This document shows, piece by piece, positions 9,220-19,670 of a stretch of 64,000 nt of DNA. Within the stretch, counting starts at the first letter, position 1. Each line of letters begins with the position of its first letter. This DNA comes from Sporosarcina limicola (lineage in GTDB: Bacteria; Bacillota; Bacilli; Bacillales_A; Planococcaceae): positions 62,001 through 126,000 of the forward strand of contig NZ_JADBEL010000003.1 of NCBI RefSeq assembly GCF_014873855.1, read 5' to 3'. The notes under the pieces were generated by a model. The model ran no database searches. It was not told the origin of the DNA and was given only the letters and a program-made list of their open reading frames with translations. Made by a program: the position numbers and the translations under genes.

Positions 9220-11346
9220 ATGTTGCAGCCATTTTGGAAACTGATTAAATCACTGAAATTTAATTACCTTGCCTTATTTTTGATTGGATTGTCTACAATC
9301 CTTCTTTTTTCGCTTATGTATGGGAGCATAAAAAAAGAAACGTATGAATTGAAGTCGCTTCAAATCTCACCTGATACCATACGCTCACTAAAAACGGTTG
9401 AAGACACCGTGAAAACCGAACAGGAAAGAGAGAGGGCTGCACTAGAAGTCGGTCCAGTCTACCAATTCTCTGAGGAAGTTGAAAAAAACAGACAAGCGAT
9501 TGCGGCATCCTTGTTCGATATCCTTGCTGAAGTGAAAAGTTCGGAAAAGAAAACTAAGGATGAATCTGACGAGCTTGCTTTGTTACGTAAGGAGCAAGTG
9601 GCTGAAATGCGAAAAAAACTGGCAGGACTTGAAGAGGAGGAGCCGGGTCTTCGTCTAAGTGACGAAGCACTTTCCAACCTTTTATCACTTGAGAAAGATG
9701 TCCTTTTGAACATCAAGCAAGTACTGGTTTCGATTATGGGTGTAGAGTTGTCTAAACCGATTAGAGCTGCGGATCTATCGTCTAGCAGGTATGAAGTGGA
9801 ACGTAAAATTCGCCTGTCGGATTCGATTCCGCAATCCGTCCTGCAGTCTGTGCTTACGCTAGGCCGATCCTTGGTTGTAGAGACTGAAAAGGTGAATGAC
9901 AGCCTTACAAAGGTGAGAATCGAACAAGCAAGGGAGTCCGTCGAGCCTACGCGTATCTTGCAGGGGCAAGTCATCGTCCGAGAAGGGCAGATGATTGACC
10001 GAGATGTATATAGGCAGTTGGAACTGACAGGGTTGTTGACAAATAAGTTACCAGTAAAGCCGATTGCGGGTCTGAGCTTATTCGTCCTATTCATATCATC
10101 TATCATTTTCATGCATTTTAGCACTTGGCAGGAAAGTGGAACTGTGAAGAAAAAGGCTTTACTTATCGTTCTAACTATTTTCTTCCTTCTTGTCATCTTA
10201 ATGAAATTGCTGTCCGTTATCGAAAAAGATTTTGATGTGCTATTAGCCTTTCTGTTTCCGACAGCTCTCGCACCGATGCTCGTGAAGTTATTGACCAATG
10301 AACGTCTAGCTCTCATGATAACGATTATCACGGCTGCGACAGCGGGGGTTATGTTACAGGAAGGGTATGCGGCGATTATTCAAATGGAAGTAGCGTTGTA
10401 CATCTTATTTGGGGGTATCGTGAGCCTTTATTTACTTGGAAATGGCGGTAAACGTTCGAGCATTTTACGGACGAGTGTAGGCGTCTCTGTTTCAAATATG
10501 CTGTTCATAGCGTTTTACTTGCTTATGACACAGTCTTCCTATGATTTATCGGAATTGGCTTTTTATCTGATTGCAGCAATTACATCCGGTATTTTGTCGG
10601 GAGCATTAACAATTGGCCTCATGCCATTTTTTGAATCAGCTTTCGGATTACTATCAGATATGAGGCTTATTGAATTATCAAATCCAAATCATCCATTATT
10701 AAAAAAAGTGTTGATTGAAACGCCAGGTACGTACCATCATAGTGTTATGGTTGCAAACCTTTCAGATGCGGCATGTGAGGTAATTGGTGCTCATGGATTG
10801 CTTGCAAGAGTTGGGAGTTATTACCATGATATTGGCAAAACGCAGAGGGCTGGATTTTTCATCGAGAACCAGCATGCCGGACAAAATCCGCATGATTCAT
10901 TGTCACCTATAAAGAGTCGTGATATCATTATTGCCCATGTCGAAGATGGTGTGAAAATTCTTGAGAAGCATAAGATGCCATCGGAAATCATAGATATCGC
11001 AAAACAACATCATGGAACAACTTTGCTGAAGTATTTCTATGTGAAAGCGAAGGAATCTGAAGGAGATGTCAACGAAGATGATTTCCGCTATGCTGGACCT
11101 AAGCCTCAGACAAAGGAAATTGCCATCATTTTAGTTGCGGATAGTGTTGAAGCTGCAGTACGTTCTATGAAGGAGCCAACGCCCGAAAAAATTGCCAAAC
11201 TGGTTCGGGCAATTATTAATGATAAATTGAATGACGGTCAATTCGACGAATGCGACCTCTCGATGAAAGAATTAAAAGCAGCGGAAAAAGTGTTCTGTGA
11301 AACATTAAATGGAACATTCCATAATCGGATTGAGTATCCGGACTAA
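9220..11346 (+). CDS. pgpH: 7TM-HD cyclic-di-AMP phosphodiesterase PgpH
   Basis: PgpH degrades the second messenger c-di-AMP. The 708-residue product has an N-terminal membrane segment, an extracellular 7TMR-HDED domain (about residues 40-270), seven transmembrane helices (about 280-480) and a cytosolic HD domain. HD metal ligands are visible in TYHHSVMVANL, YYHDIGKT and AKQHHGTT. Length and order match B. subtilis YqfF. It lies between phoH and ybeY as in other Bacillales. Confidence 0.95.
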   Translation: MLQPFWKLIKSLKFNYLALFLIGLSTILLFSLMYGSIKKETYELKSLQISPDTIRSLKTVEDTVKTEQERERAALEVGPVYQFSEEVEKNRQAIAASLFDILAEVKSSEKKTKDESDELALLRKEQVAEMRKKLAGLEEEEPGLRLSDEALSNLLSLEKDVLLNIKQVLVSIMGVELSKPIRAADLSSSRYEVERKIRLSDSIPQSVLQSVLTLGRSLVVETEKVNDSLTKVRIEQARESVEPTRILQGQVIVREGQMIDRDVYRQLELTGLLTNKLPVKPIAGLSLFVLFISSIIFMHFSTWQESGTVKKKALLIVLTIFFLLVILMKLLSVIEKDFDVLLAFLFPTALAPMLVKLLTNERLALMITIITAATAGVMLQEGYAAIIQMEVALYILFGGIVSLYLLGNGGKRSSILRTSVGVSVSNMLFIAFYLLMTQSSYDLSELAFYLIAAITSGILSGALTIGLMPFFESAFGLLSDMRLIELSNPNHPLLKKVLIETPGTYHHSVMVANLSDAACEVIGAHGLLARVGSYYHDIGKTQRAGFFIENQHAGQNPHDSLSPIKSRDIIIAHVEDGVKILEKHKMPSEIIDIAKQHHGTTLLKYFYVKAKESEGDVNEDDFRYAGPKPQTKEIAIILVADSVEAAVRSMKEPTPEKIAKLVRAIINDKLNDGQFDECDLSMKELKAAEKVFCETLNGTFHNRIEYPD

Positions 11347-11367
11347 GTGTGTAAGGAGTTGCTGAAA

Positions 11368-11838
11368 TTGCTTGAAATCTATTTTGATGATGAAACGGCT
11401 AGTGTTAATGGAAAGATAGAGGAAATGATCCGCGAATTATTGAATCATACCGCAAAGGAAGAAGCACTAGACGGTGATCTGGAAGTGTCCATCACATTCA
11501 TGACGGATTCGGAGATCCAGGAAGTAAACGCGCAGTATCGTGGCAAAGATGTACCGACGGATGTTATCTCATTTGCATTGGAGGAGATGACGGAAGGGGA
11601 AGTGGCAATTGTTGCGGAAGTAGGCATGCCGACTGTTTTAGGAGACATCATCATTTCAGTAGATACAGCAAACAGGCAAGCTGCGGAATATGGTCACGAT
11701 TTTAAGCGGGAAATTGGATTTCTCTCCCTACACGGTTTCCTACATCTTCTTGGCTATGATCATATGACCGAGGAAGATGAAGTGAAGATGTTCGGCAGAC
11801 AGAAGGAGATACTTGCTTCCTTTGGACTTGAGAGGTGA
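11368..11838 (+). CDS. ybeY: Endoribonuclease / rRNA maturation factor YbeY
   Basis: YbeY is a zinc-dependent endoribonuclease acting in 16S rRNA 3'-end maturation. The signature HGFLHLLGYDH gives the three zinc-binding histidines. I chose TTG at 11368, giving 156 residues, because AAGGAG at 11353-11358 is 9 nt upstream; a GTG at 11347 would overlap this site. It begins 22 nt after the pgpH stop, in one operon with phoH, pgpH, dgkA, cdd and era. Confidence 0.94.
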   Translation: MLEIYFDDETASVNGKIEEMIRELLNHTAKEEALDGDLEVSITFMTDSEIQEVNAQYRGKDVPTDVISFALEEMTEGEVAIVAEVGMPTVLGDIIISVDTANRQAAEYGHDFKREIGFLSLHGFLHLLGYDHMTEEDEVKMFGRQKEILASFGLER

Positions 11839-11845
11839 TTCGCCT

Positions 11846-12196
11846 ATGTATACGTTTTTTAAGGCATTCAGTTATGCATGGAGCGGTATAGTTCACGCTT
11901 TGAAAAATGAGCGGAATTTCAAATTTCATTTACTGGCAACAATCATTGTGGTTCTAGCTGGCCTATTAACTGGACTGTCGAGTATAGAATGGTTTATCAT
12001 TATCATCCTGATCGGTGGGATGTTGTCGCTTGAAATGATGAATTCCGCGGTGGAACGGGTTGTTGATCTGACGACTACCGAACAGCGACCGCTCGCCAAA
12101 CAAGCGAAAGACCTTGCGGCGGGCGCAGTACTTATTTATGCAATTGTAAGTGCGGTAATAGGACTCATACTATTTGTTCCAAAATGGTTTAATTAA
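11846..12196 (+). CDS. dgkA: Undecaprenol kinase (diacylglycerol-kinase family)
   Basis: DgkA of Gram-positives phosphorylates undecaprenol to regenerate lipid carrier for cell-wall synthesis. The 116-residue product has three transmembrane helices and the catalytic motif EMMNSAVERVVD, with ALKNERNFKFH at the N-terminal amphipathic helix. The ATG at 11846 has GAGAGGTGA upstream; the frame extends further 5' but without a start signal. It sits 7 nt downstream of ybeY. Confidence 0.93.
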   Translation: MYTFFKAFSYAWSGIVHALKNERNFKFHLLATIIVVLAGLLTGLSSIEWFIIIILIGGMLSLEMMNSAVERVVDLTTTEQRPLAKQAKDLAAGAVLIYAIVSAVIGLILFVPKWFN

Positions 12197-12201
12197 TTTG
12201 A

Positions 12202-13523
<1,322 letters not shown>

Positions 13524-13541
13524 TCAATGTGTGTGTATCCA

Positions 13542-13594
13542 ATCCCACATTGACGGGCAGTAAGACCGCCCACAGATTGAAAGTTTCACTTTAT
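13542..13594 (+). repeat. Dispersed repeat, copy 1 (era-recO gap)
   Basis: This is one of four copies of an element whose consensus opens ATCCCGCATTAACGGGCAGT and ends with a GATTGAA(A)GTTTCACTTTA-like tail. A CCCG/CGGG-type mini-hairpin sits at its head. Other copies are at 43011-43081 (minus), 50612-50661 and 55167-55210. Confidence 0.7.
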
Positions 13595-13641
13595 AGCAAT
13601 CGCCGTATGATCCTTATCATGTGGGCCCGGAGGTGATCGCC

Positions 13642-14427
13642 TTGTTGAATAAATGGGAGGGAATTGTCTTAAGGAGTATTCCTTATGGGGAAACGCATAA
13701 GATTGTCACTCTTTTTACCAAGGAAGCGGGAAAGTTGACTGCTATGGCGCGTGGTGCAAAGAAACCTGCTAGTCGATTGGCGGCAATAACTCAAACATTT
13801 ACACATGGATCTTTTTTAATTCGTACTGGAAGAGGAATGGGTACGCTTGATCAGGGAGAGCAGATTGATTCGATGCGGCATATTCGCGAAGATTTGGAAG
13901 CGACGGCTTATGCAAGTTATATCGTGGAGCTTATTGATCGCCTAACGGAAGATAATAAGCAGGGTCACGGACTTTACGGATTGTTGTATGACGCCTTACA
14001 CGCCATTAATGAGCAGTATGACCCCGAAGCAATTTCGTTGTTTGTTGAGTGGAAGATGTTGCCGGTCGCGGGGATTCACCCCATTCTTCATCAATGTGCA
14101 AATTGCGGGGCGGCGGAAGGGGAGTTCGCGTTTTCCTTTAAGGAAATTGGGTTCCTGTGTCACCGTTGCTTCCATATGGACAGGTATTTAGTTCGGTTAT
14201 CTCCAACCCAATTGAAACTAATTCGGACATTTTACACTGTTCCCATTAGCAGTATTGGTAACTTAACCTTAAAAATGACAACAAAGCAATTCATGAAAAA
14301 AATTGTACGAACTATTTATGATGAACAAGTAGGGCTTCGATTGAAATCAAGATCCTTTCTCGATCAACTCGAATCGACACCAGAATTACTACCGAAAAAA
14401 GAAAAACCGGTGGTAGAAGGCGATTAA
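13642..14427 (+). CDS. recO: DNA repair protein RecO
   Basis: RecO helps load RecA onto SSB-coated DNA in the RecFOR pathway. The 261-residue product has the N-terminal OB fold (GIVLRSIPYGETHKIVTLFT) and a C-terminal zinc finger (CANCG ... CHRC). I chose TTG at 13642: GGAGG is 8 nt upstream and the following residues align with the usual RecO start. The last codons form the 5' arm of its own terminator. Confidence 0.95.
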   Translation: MLNKWEGIVLRSIPYGETHKIVTLFTKEAGKLTAMARGAKKPASRLAAITQTFTHGSFLIRTGRGMGTLDQGEQIDSMRHIREDLEATAYASYIVELIDRLTEDNKQGHGLYGLLYDALHAINEQYDPEAISLFVEWKMLPVAGIHPILHQCANCGAAEGEFAFSFKEIGFLCHRCFHMDRYLVRLSPTQLKLIRTFYTVPISSIGNLTLKMTTKQFMKKIVRTIYDEQVGLRLKSRSFLDQLESTPELLPKKEKPVVEGD

Positions 14428-14449
14428 GCCTTCTACCACCGGTTTTTTA
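14402..14449. terminator. Bidirectional terminator between recO and glyS
   Basis: A perfect 20-bp inverted repeat (14402-14421 with 14428-14447) has a 6-nt loop containing the recO stop codon and ends in six T residues. The 5' arm encodes the last residues of RecO. The A-run at its other end allows it to serve the convergent glyS transcript too. Confidence 0.93.
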
Positions 14450-14451
14450 TG

Positions 14452-15822
14452 TTAGAATTCGAGATGTTTCGCAATATAATCCTTCACGTCTGTAATCGGC
14501 ATACGTGCTTGTTCCATCGAATCACGGTGTCTGACTGTTACTTGACGATCTTCTTCGGAATCGAAATCGTATGTGATACAGAATGGCGTTCCAATTTCAT
14601 CTTGACGGCGGTAACGTCTACCGATTGATTGTGCATCATCGTACTGGACGACGAAATGCTTGCGGAGTTCCGCGTAGACTTCATCCGCACCTTCAGCCAA
14701 TTTCTTGGATAAAGGAAGAACAGCTGCTTTGACTGGTGCGATAGCAGGGTGGAAACGGAGAACCGTTCGTTTGTCGTCGTTTTCAAGTTCTTCTTCATCG
14801 TATGCATCACAAAGGAATGCAAGCGTCACACGGTCGGCACCGAGTGATGGTTCAATACAATAGGGTACAAATTTTTCATTTGTGATTGGGTCTTGGTAAT
14901 GGAAATCTTCACCTGAGTGTTCCATATGGCGTTTCAAGTCAAAATCGGTCCGATTCGCGATGCCCCATAATTCACCCCATCCAAATGGGAATTTATATTC
15001 GATATCTACGGTTCCTTTCGAGTAATGTGAAAGTTCGTCTTCATCATGTTCCCGTAAGCGCATATTTGCTTCAGTCAAGCCTAGTTTCAGTAACCATTGT
15101 TTTGAAAAGTCACGCCAGAAAGCGTACCATTCCATATCTTCACCAGGTTTGCAGAAGAACTCAAGTTCCATTTGCTCAAATTCACGTGTACGGAATGTAA
15201 AGTTACCTGGGGTGATTTCATTTCGGAAGCTTTTTCCGATTTGTGCGATTCCAAAAGGCATTTTCTTTCTCATGGAACGTTGGACATTTCTGAAGTTAAC
15301 GAAGATACCTTGTGCTGTTTCAGGTCGCAGATAGATATCGTTCGATGATGCATCCGTCACGCCTTGTGAAGTTTTGAACATCAAGTTAAACTGCCGGATG
15401 TCCGAATAATCCATAGCACCGCAACTTGGACAGACAATGGTATGCTCATTGATTAATTGTAGCATTTTTTCGAACGATAACCCATCAACAATCAATTCAA
15501 TACCTTTTGTTTCAAGTGCATCCTCAATCAGTTTATCGGCACGGTGACGCGTCTTACATTTTTTGCAGTCAATCATCGGATCATTAAAGTTCCCGATGTG
15601 ACCAGAAGCTTGCCATACTTTAGGATTCATAAGTATTGCTGCGTCAAGGCCGACGTTATAAGGCGATTCTTGAATGAATTTCTGTCTCCAAGCTTGTTTT
15701 ATATTATTTTTCAATTCAATGCCGAGTGGACCGTAATCCCAAGTATTTGCAAGTCCTCCATAAATTTCGGAACCTGGGAAAACAAATCCTCTCTGTTTTG
15801 CTAAGTTAACAACCTTTTCCAT
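14452..15822 (-). CDS. glyS: Glycyl-tRNA synthetase, single-chain dimeric type
   Basis: This 456-residue class II synthetase charges tRNA-Gly. It is the eukaryote/archaea-like homodimeric form ([16 protein letters not shown] at the N-terminus, [12 protein letters not shown], then the C-terminal anticodon-binding domain). B. subtilis instead has the unrelated two-subunit glyQ-glyS at this locus, on the other strand. The ATG at 15822 has GGAGGGG upstream and matches the family start; a longer frame runs into the T-box leader. Expression is controlled by that leader. Confidence 0.96.
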   Translation of the reverse strand: MEKVVNLAKQRGFVFPGSEIYGGLANTWDYGPLGIELKNNIKQAWRQKFIQESPYNVGLDAAILMNPKVWQASGHIGNFNDPMIDCKKCKTRHRADKLIEDALETKGIELIVDGLSFEKMLQLINEHTIVCPSCGAMDYSDIRQFNLMFKTSQGVTDASSNDIYLRPETAQGIFVNFRNVQRSMRKKMPFGIAQIGKSFRNEITPGNFTFRTREFEQMELEFFCKPGEDMEWYAFWRDFSKQWLLKLGLTEANMRLREHDEDELSHYSKGTVDIEYKFPFGWGELWGIANRTDFDLKRHMEHSGEDFHYQDPITNEKFVPYCIEPSLGADRVTLAFLCDAYDEEELENDDKRTVLRFHPAIAPVKAAVLPLSKKLAEGADEVYAELRKHFVVQYDDAQSIGRRYRRQDEIGTPFCITYDFDSEEDRQVTVRHRDSMEQARMPITDVKDYIAKHLEF

Positions 15823-15840
15823 AGAAAAATCAACCCCTCC

Positions 15841-16049
15841 AAATAAAATAAGCACCCATCCCCGGACATATAGTCCGAGGACGAGTGCATGATGCCCCCG
15901 CGGTTCCACCTCGTTTGGCTGATAATAGACACAGCCCGCTTCATAGTACAATGGCTCAAGGTTTCCGTTTCATGTCTATACGAGCTTTCACTATCCTCGT
16001 TCGCTATATTTCGACATTACTTATTGACCCGTCTTTGCCTATTCAATTC
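15841..16049 (-). promoter_or_regulatory. Glycine T-box riboswitch of glyS
   Basis: On the minus strand the T-box core AGGTGGAACCGCG is at 15911-15899, followed by a strong GC-rich terminator hairpin ending in a U-rich run near 15841. Upstream, an ATGTC/GACAT helix (16013-16017 with 15972-15976) closes a specifier loop with AGTA on its 5' side and GGA (15966-15964), a glycine codon, on its 3' side. Uncharged tRNA-Gly should stabilise the antiterminator. The GGA assignment is my reading and less sure than the T-box itself. Confidence 0.92.
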
Positions 16050-16055
16050 ATTTTT

Positions 16056-16084
16056 AGTGTAGCATGGTTCCGCTTTCTTCGCAA
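16056..16084 (-). promoter_or_regulatory. Promoter of the T-box-glyS transcript
   Basis: On the minus strand TTGCGA (16084-16079), a 17-nt spacer and TACACT (16061-16056) form a sigma-A-like promoter just upstream of the T-box leader. Its -35 overlaps that of the divergent ccpN promoter. Confidence 0.55.
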
Positions 16085-16107
16085 TAGTGCCCATCTTCGT
16101 ATATAAT
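16078..16107 (+). promoter_or_regulatory. Promoter of ccpN
   Basis: TTCGCA (16078-16083), an 18-nt spacer and a perfect TATAAT (16102-16107) precede ccpN. It is back-to-back with the glyS promoter, so the two may compete for polymerase. Confidence 0.55.
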
Positions 16108-16148
16108 AATCGAGTAGCTAGAATTGAACGCTTAGGGCGGTGACATAA

Positions 16149-16778
16149 ATGGAACTGAATAAGCGACAGACAGAAATTCTTGAAATCGTTAAAGCGGACG
16201 GGCCAATAACAGGTGAACAGATTGCAGAACGGCTTCATCTTGCAAGGGCTACGATTAGACCTGACCTAGCAATTTTGACGATGGCGGGATTTTTGGATGC
16301 AAGACCACGTGTCGGCTATTTCTATTCAGGAAAGAAACCTGTCCAATCAGTTACTGACAGTATGATTGGCATGAAAGTACGTGATTTTCAGTCAATCCCG
16401 GTCGTAGTCGCTGAAAATGTCTCGGTCTATGACGCGATTTGCCATATGTTCCTTGAAGATGTCGGCACTCTTTTCGTTGTCAACAACTCCTCGCTACTTA
16501 CTGGGGTTCTTTCAAGAAAAGACTTATTACGGACTAGTATCGGCAATACCGAGTTGGATAAAATTCCAGTCCATGTCATTATGACGCGGATGCCAAATAT
16601 CACTTATTGTGAAAAACAGGATACATTATTACAGGCGGCGAAAAAAATGATAGAAAAACAGATTGATTCACTTCCTGTCGTAGTAGGCAACGAGGAAGGC
16701 TTCGAAGTTGTCGGAAGGATTACGAAGACAAATATTACGGCAGCTTTTCTTTCACTTTCAGATGACCACGAATTATGA
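16149..16778 (+). CDS. ccpN: Gluconeogenesis repressor CcpN
   Basis: CcpN represses gluconeogenic genes such as gapB and pckA on glycolytic carbon sources. The 209-residue product has an N-terminal winged HTH (QTEILEIVKADGPITGEQIAERL) and two CBS domains (about residues 78-205) that sense nucleotide ligands. It is immediately followed by its usual genetic partner, the PEP synthase/PPDK regulator gene. Confidence 0.93.
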   Translation: MELNKRQTEILEIVKADGPITGEQIAERLHLARATIRPDLAILTMAGFLDARPRVGYFYSGKKPVQSVTDSMIGMKVRDFQSIPVVVAENVSVYDAICHMFLEDVGTLFVVNNSSLLTGVLSRKDLLRTSIGNTELDKIPVHVIMTRMPNITYCEKQDTLLQAAKKMIEKQIDSLPVVVGNEEGFEVVGRITKTNITAAFLSLSDDHEL

Positions 16779-16788
16779 GGAGAATTCT

Positions 16789-17604
16789 ATGAAAAAGTTA
16801 ACATTATTCATCGTTTCTGACTCTATCGGTGAAACGGCTGACCTTGTTGCGAAAGCTGCTGCAAGTCAATTCCGGCAAGAACTTAAAACGGTTTCTATGA
16901 AAAGATTTTCACATGTCGAAGAAGAGTCCCAACTTGAGGAAATTGTGTTTTTAGCAAAACGACAAGACGCAATTATCATTTATACGCTTGTGAAAAGTGA
17001 TATGCGAAAGAAAATCAAAGAAGAATGCGCTATCAATACCATTCAATGCATTGATTTAATGGGTCCAATTGTAGATAAAATCGGGACCGTGTTAAACGAA
17101 GAGCCGCTTGAAGAACCGGGACTTGTAAGGCAATTGGATGATGATTACTTCAGGAAAATCGAAGCAATCGAATTTGCTGTTAAATACGATGACGGAAGAG
17201 ATCCGCGTGGTGTTTTAAAAGCAGATATCGTTCTTGTAGGTATTTCAAGAACTTCAAAAACACCATTATCTCAATACCTTGCACATAAAAGATATAAGGT
17301 GGCGAATGTGCCACTCGTACCTGAAGTGGATCCTCCGGAAGAACTTTATATGATTGACCCAAATAAATGTTTTGGCCTTGTAATTTCGCCGGGAAAATTG
17401 AATTCGATTCGGCGTGAAAGGTTACTTACTCTAGGTTTGAAGGATGATGCAAGTTATGCAAAAGTCGCTCGGATCGAAGATGAGATAAGTCATTTCAAGA
17501 AAGTGGTTTCGAAAATCGGCTGTACCATAATTGATGTGACAAACCGTGCTGTCGAGGAGACGGCAAATGTTATCCTAAGCGAGATTTCAAATCGATATAA
17601 ATAA
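16789..17604 (+). CDS. yqfL: Pyruvate,phosphate dikinase / PEP synthase regulatory protein
   Basis: Members of this DUF299 family are bifunctional ADP-dependent kinases and phosphorylases acting on a threonine of PPDK or PEP synthase. The 271-residue product has the P-loop GISRTSKT (151-158). In B. subtilis YqfL modulates CcpN activity, and here it lies 10 nt after ccpN with a GAGGAG site, so the pair is an operon. ATG 16789 is chosen over upstream in-frame codons inside ccpN. Confidence 0.93.
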   Translation: MKKLTLFIVSDSIGETADLVAKAAASQFRQELKTVSMKRFSHVEEESQLEEIVFLAKRQDAIIIYTLVKSDMRKKIKEECAINTIQCIDLMGPIVDKIGTVLNEEPLEEPGLVRQLDDDYFRKIEAIEFAVKYDDGRDPRGVLKADIVLVGISRTSKTPLSQYLAHKRYKVANVPLVPEVDPPEELYMIDPNKCFGLVISPGKLNSIRRERLLTLGLKDDASYAKVARIEDEISHFKKVVSKIGCTIIDVTNRAVEETANVILSEISNRYK

Positions 17605-17645
17605 GAGTTGCAGGAGGGACCGCTGTCGTTGACAAGTAGGTTCTT

Positions 17646-17673
17646 CTTTTACGCATGATAGTAAAAGTTTTTT
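17646..17673 (+). terminator. Terminator after the ccpN operon
   Basis: CTTTTAC and GTAAAAG pair around an 8-nt loop and are followed by six T residues. Confidence 0.75.
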
Positions 17674-17821
17674 CGAATTGTTGATGCTAAATTTGTAGAA
17701 AAAAGTAGAAAATCGTGTAAAATGAAAGATTCGGGGATTATTTATAAAAAATTTGTCGAAAAAGCAGGATTTCCGAAAAGTATCTAGAATTGAAGTAGTC
17801 ATAGTGGAAAATGGTGATAGG

Positions 17822-19636
17822 ATGACGAGAATACCGGAAGAGACAATCGAAGCTGTCCGTACAAAGACAGATATTGTCGATTTGATAGGCGAATATGTCC
17901 AATTGACCAAAAGAGGAAAGAATTGGTTCGGTCTTTGTCCATTCCATGGTGAAAGCACACCCTCTTTTTCAGTATCAGAAGACAAGCAGCTATTCCATTG
18001 TTTCGGATGCGGTGCTAGCGGTAATGCAATCACATTCATAATGGATATTGAAAATAGTCCGTTCACTGAAGCAGTTGTCAAACTCGCAGAAAGAACAGGT
18101 GTCGAAATTGATACCACCATAAGTGAAGGCGTTGGCGGAAAAATTCACAATGCGTTTAAGCATATGATTGAGGCACATGCTCTTGCTGCAAATTTTTACA
18201 GTCATTTATTACTAAACACTGTGGAAGGTGAAGAAGCACTACAATATTTAGAAAAAAGAGGGTTTACAAGAGAGAGTATCGAAAAATATGGTATCGGATG
18301 GTCATTGAATGATAGGGAGGCATTAACAGCTCTCTTGAAACGAAAAAGCTACGATATGAAAGACATGGAGCGTGCAGGGCTTTGCATCATGAAAGATGAT
18401 GGCACAGGTTATTTCGATCGATTCCGTGGACGTATCATGTTCCCACTTCGTGATGATAATGGCAACGTTATAGCATTTTCAGGACGTATCTTATCCGGGG
18501 GGAAACAGGAAGCAAAATACCTTAACAGTCCTGAAACTCCAATCTTTGAAAAAAGCCAAATTCTATACAATTTTAACAATGCACGTCTTAACGTGCGAAA
18601 AACGGGTAAAGTAATACTGTTTGAAGGTTTTATGGACACAATAGCAGCAGACCGTGTCGGAGTGACGAATAGCGTTGCAGTGATGGGAACATCTTTGTCT
18701 GATACGCATCTTGTTAAATTGAAAAGAATCGCTAAAGACATCATCATTTGTTGTGATGGCGACGATGCTGGCTGGGAGGCAGCGAAACGTTTTGCTCATC
18801 TGATTTCTAAAAAAGGGATGGAGGTTCAAATCGCCCTGTTACCAGGGAGTATGGACCCAGATGACTATATCGCTGAATATGGCGGTGATGCTTTCCGTGA
18901 GAAAATTATCGACAATCCACATTCGTTCATGTCATTCATTATGGCCTATGCGAAGCGCTTTAAGAACTTATCTTATGAAAACGATGTGTTGCAATATATT
19001 CATGAAGTACTGGAGGAATTGACACTCCGTTCATCACCTGTAGAACGAGATTTATATGTTCGGCAACTATCAACTGAAACGAACGTGTCTGTCGATGCGA
19101 TTCATCAACAATTTATAAAAATGGCCGGACAACAGGCAAAAAGGGCGAAAGCCGCACCGCTTCAAGAAGGTTCATTTTACCCTCTAAATACGGGTGTACC
19201 ACGAAAGAAAACAGGAGCCGAACGAGCAGAGAGGTTACTGCTTTATCATTTGATGAATGATGGAGCACTTTTTGATCGATTGCGTGAGGACAAGCACAAT
19301 CTGTTCGTTCGTGATGACTACGTTGCGATTTTTGTAAGACTTGCCGGATTTTACGAACAATATGAGACGCCTGATTTCCACAGATTTGCAGAATCATTGG
19401 AGGATCGTGAACTGAGAAAAATCGTTCTCGATGCCGCAATGGTTGAACGAGATCCTGAACATGCGGAAGAAGAAATTAATGACTGTATCAGTCATTTGGA
19501 GAGATATCGGATTGGTCTGACAATCCAGACGAAAATGCATGAATCGAAAGAAGCAGAAAAGAGTAAAGATTATGCCCGGGCGCTGGAGCTGGCCAGGGAA
19601 ATTATACAGCTCCGGAAATCATTGACGGCCTTGTAG
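17822..19636 (+). CDS. dnaG: DNA primase
   Basis: DnaG makes RNA primers at the replication fork. The 604-residue product has the CHC2 zinc-ribbon (C39, H42, C60, C63), a TOPRIM core with FEGFMD and DGDDAG, and a C-terminal helicase-binding domain. The ATG at 17822 gives the standard start and follows a GGTGAT site. A weak promoter (TTGTAG, 17 nt, TGTAAA near 17693-17721) lies upstream. It precedes sigA, forming the dnaG-sigA part of the macromolecular synthesis operon. Confidence 0.97.
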   Translation: MTRIPEETIEAVRTKTDIVDLIGEYVQLTKRGKNWFGLCPFHGESTPSFSVSEDKQLFHCFGCGASGNAITFIMDIENSPFTEAVVKLAERTGVEIDTTISEGVGGKIHNAFKHMIEAHALAANFYSHLLLNTVEGEEALQYLEKRGFTRESIEKYGIGWSLNDREALTALLKRKSYDMKDMERAGLCIMKDDGTGYFDRFRGRIMFPLRDDNGNVIAFSGRILSGGKQEAKYLNSPETPIFEKSQILYNFNNARLNVRKTGKVILFEGFMDTIAADRVGVTNSVAVMGTSLSDTHLVKLKRIAKDIIICCDGDDAGWEAAKRFAHLISKKGMEVQIALLPGSMDPDDYIAEYGGDAFREKIIDNPHSFMSFIMAYAKRFKNLSYENDVLQYIHEVLEELTLRSSPVERDLYVRQLSTETNVSVDAIHQQFIKMAGQQAKRAKAAPLQEGSFYPLNTGVPRKKTGAERAERLLLYHLMNDGALFDRLREDKHNLFVRDDYVAIFVRLAGFYEQYETPDFHRFAESLEDRELRKIVLDAAMVERDPEHAEEEINDCISHLERYRIGLTIQTKMHESKEAEKSKDYARALELAREIIQLRKSLTAL

Positions 19637-19670
19637 GCTTATTCCGGTGTACTAAGGAGGAACGGGTAAG

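Noticed and set aside
9459..10331. 290-codon minus-strand frame inside pgpH
   Set aside because: It lies wholly antisense to a well-supported gene, has no ribosome site and serine-rich composition typical of a shadow frame.
17605..17821. yqxD remnant between yqfL and dnaG
   Set aside because: B. subtilis has yqxD here, but this stretch shows only a terminator, a weak promoter and a 9-codon frame with no similarity.
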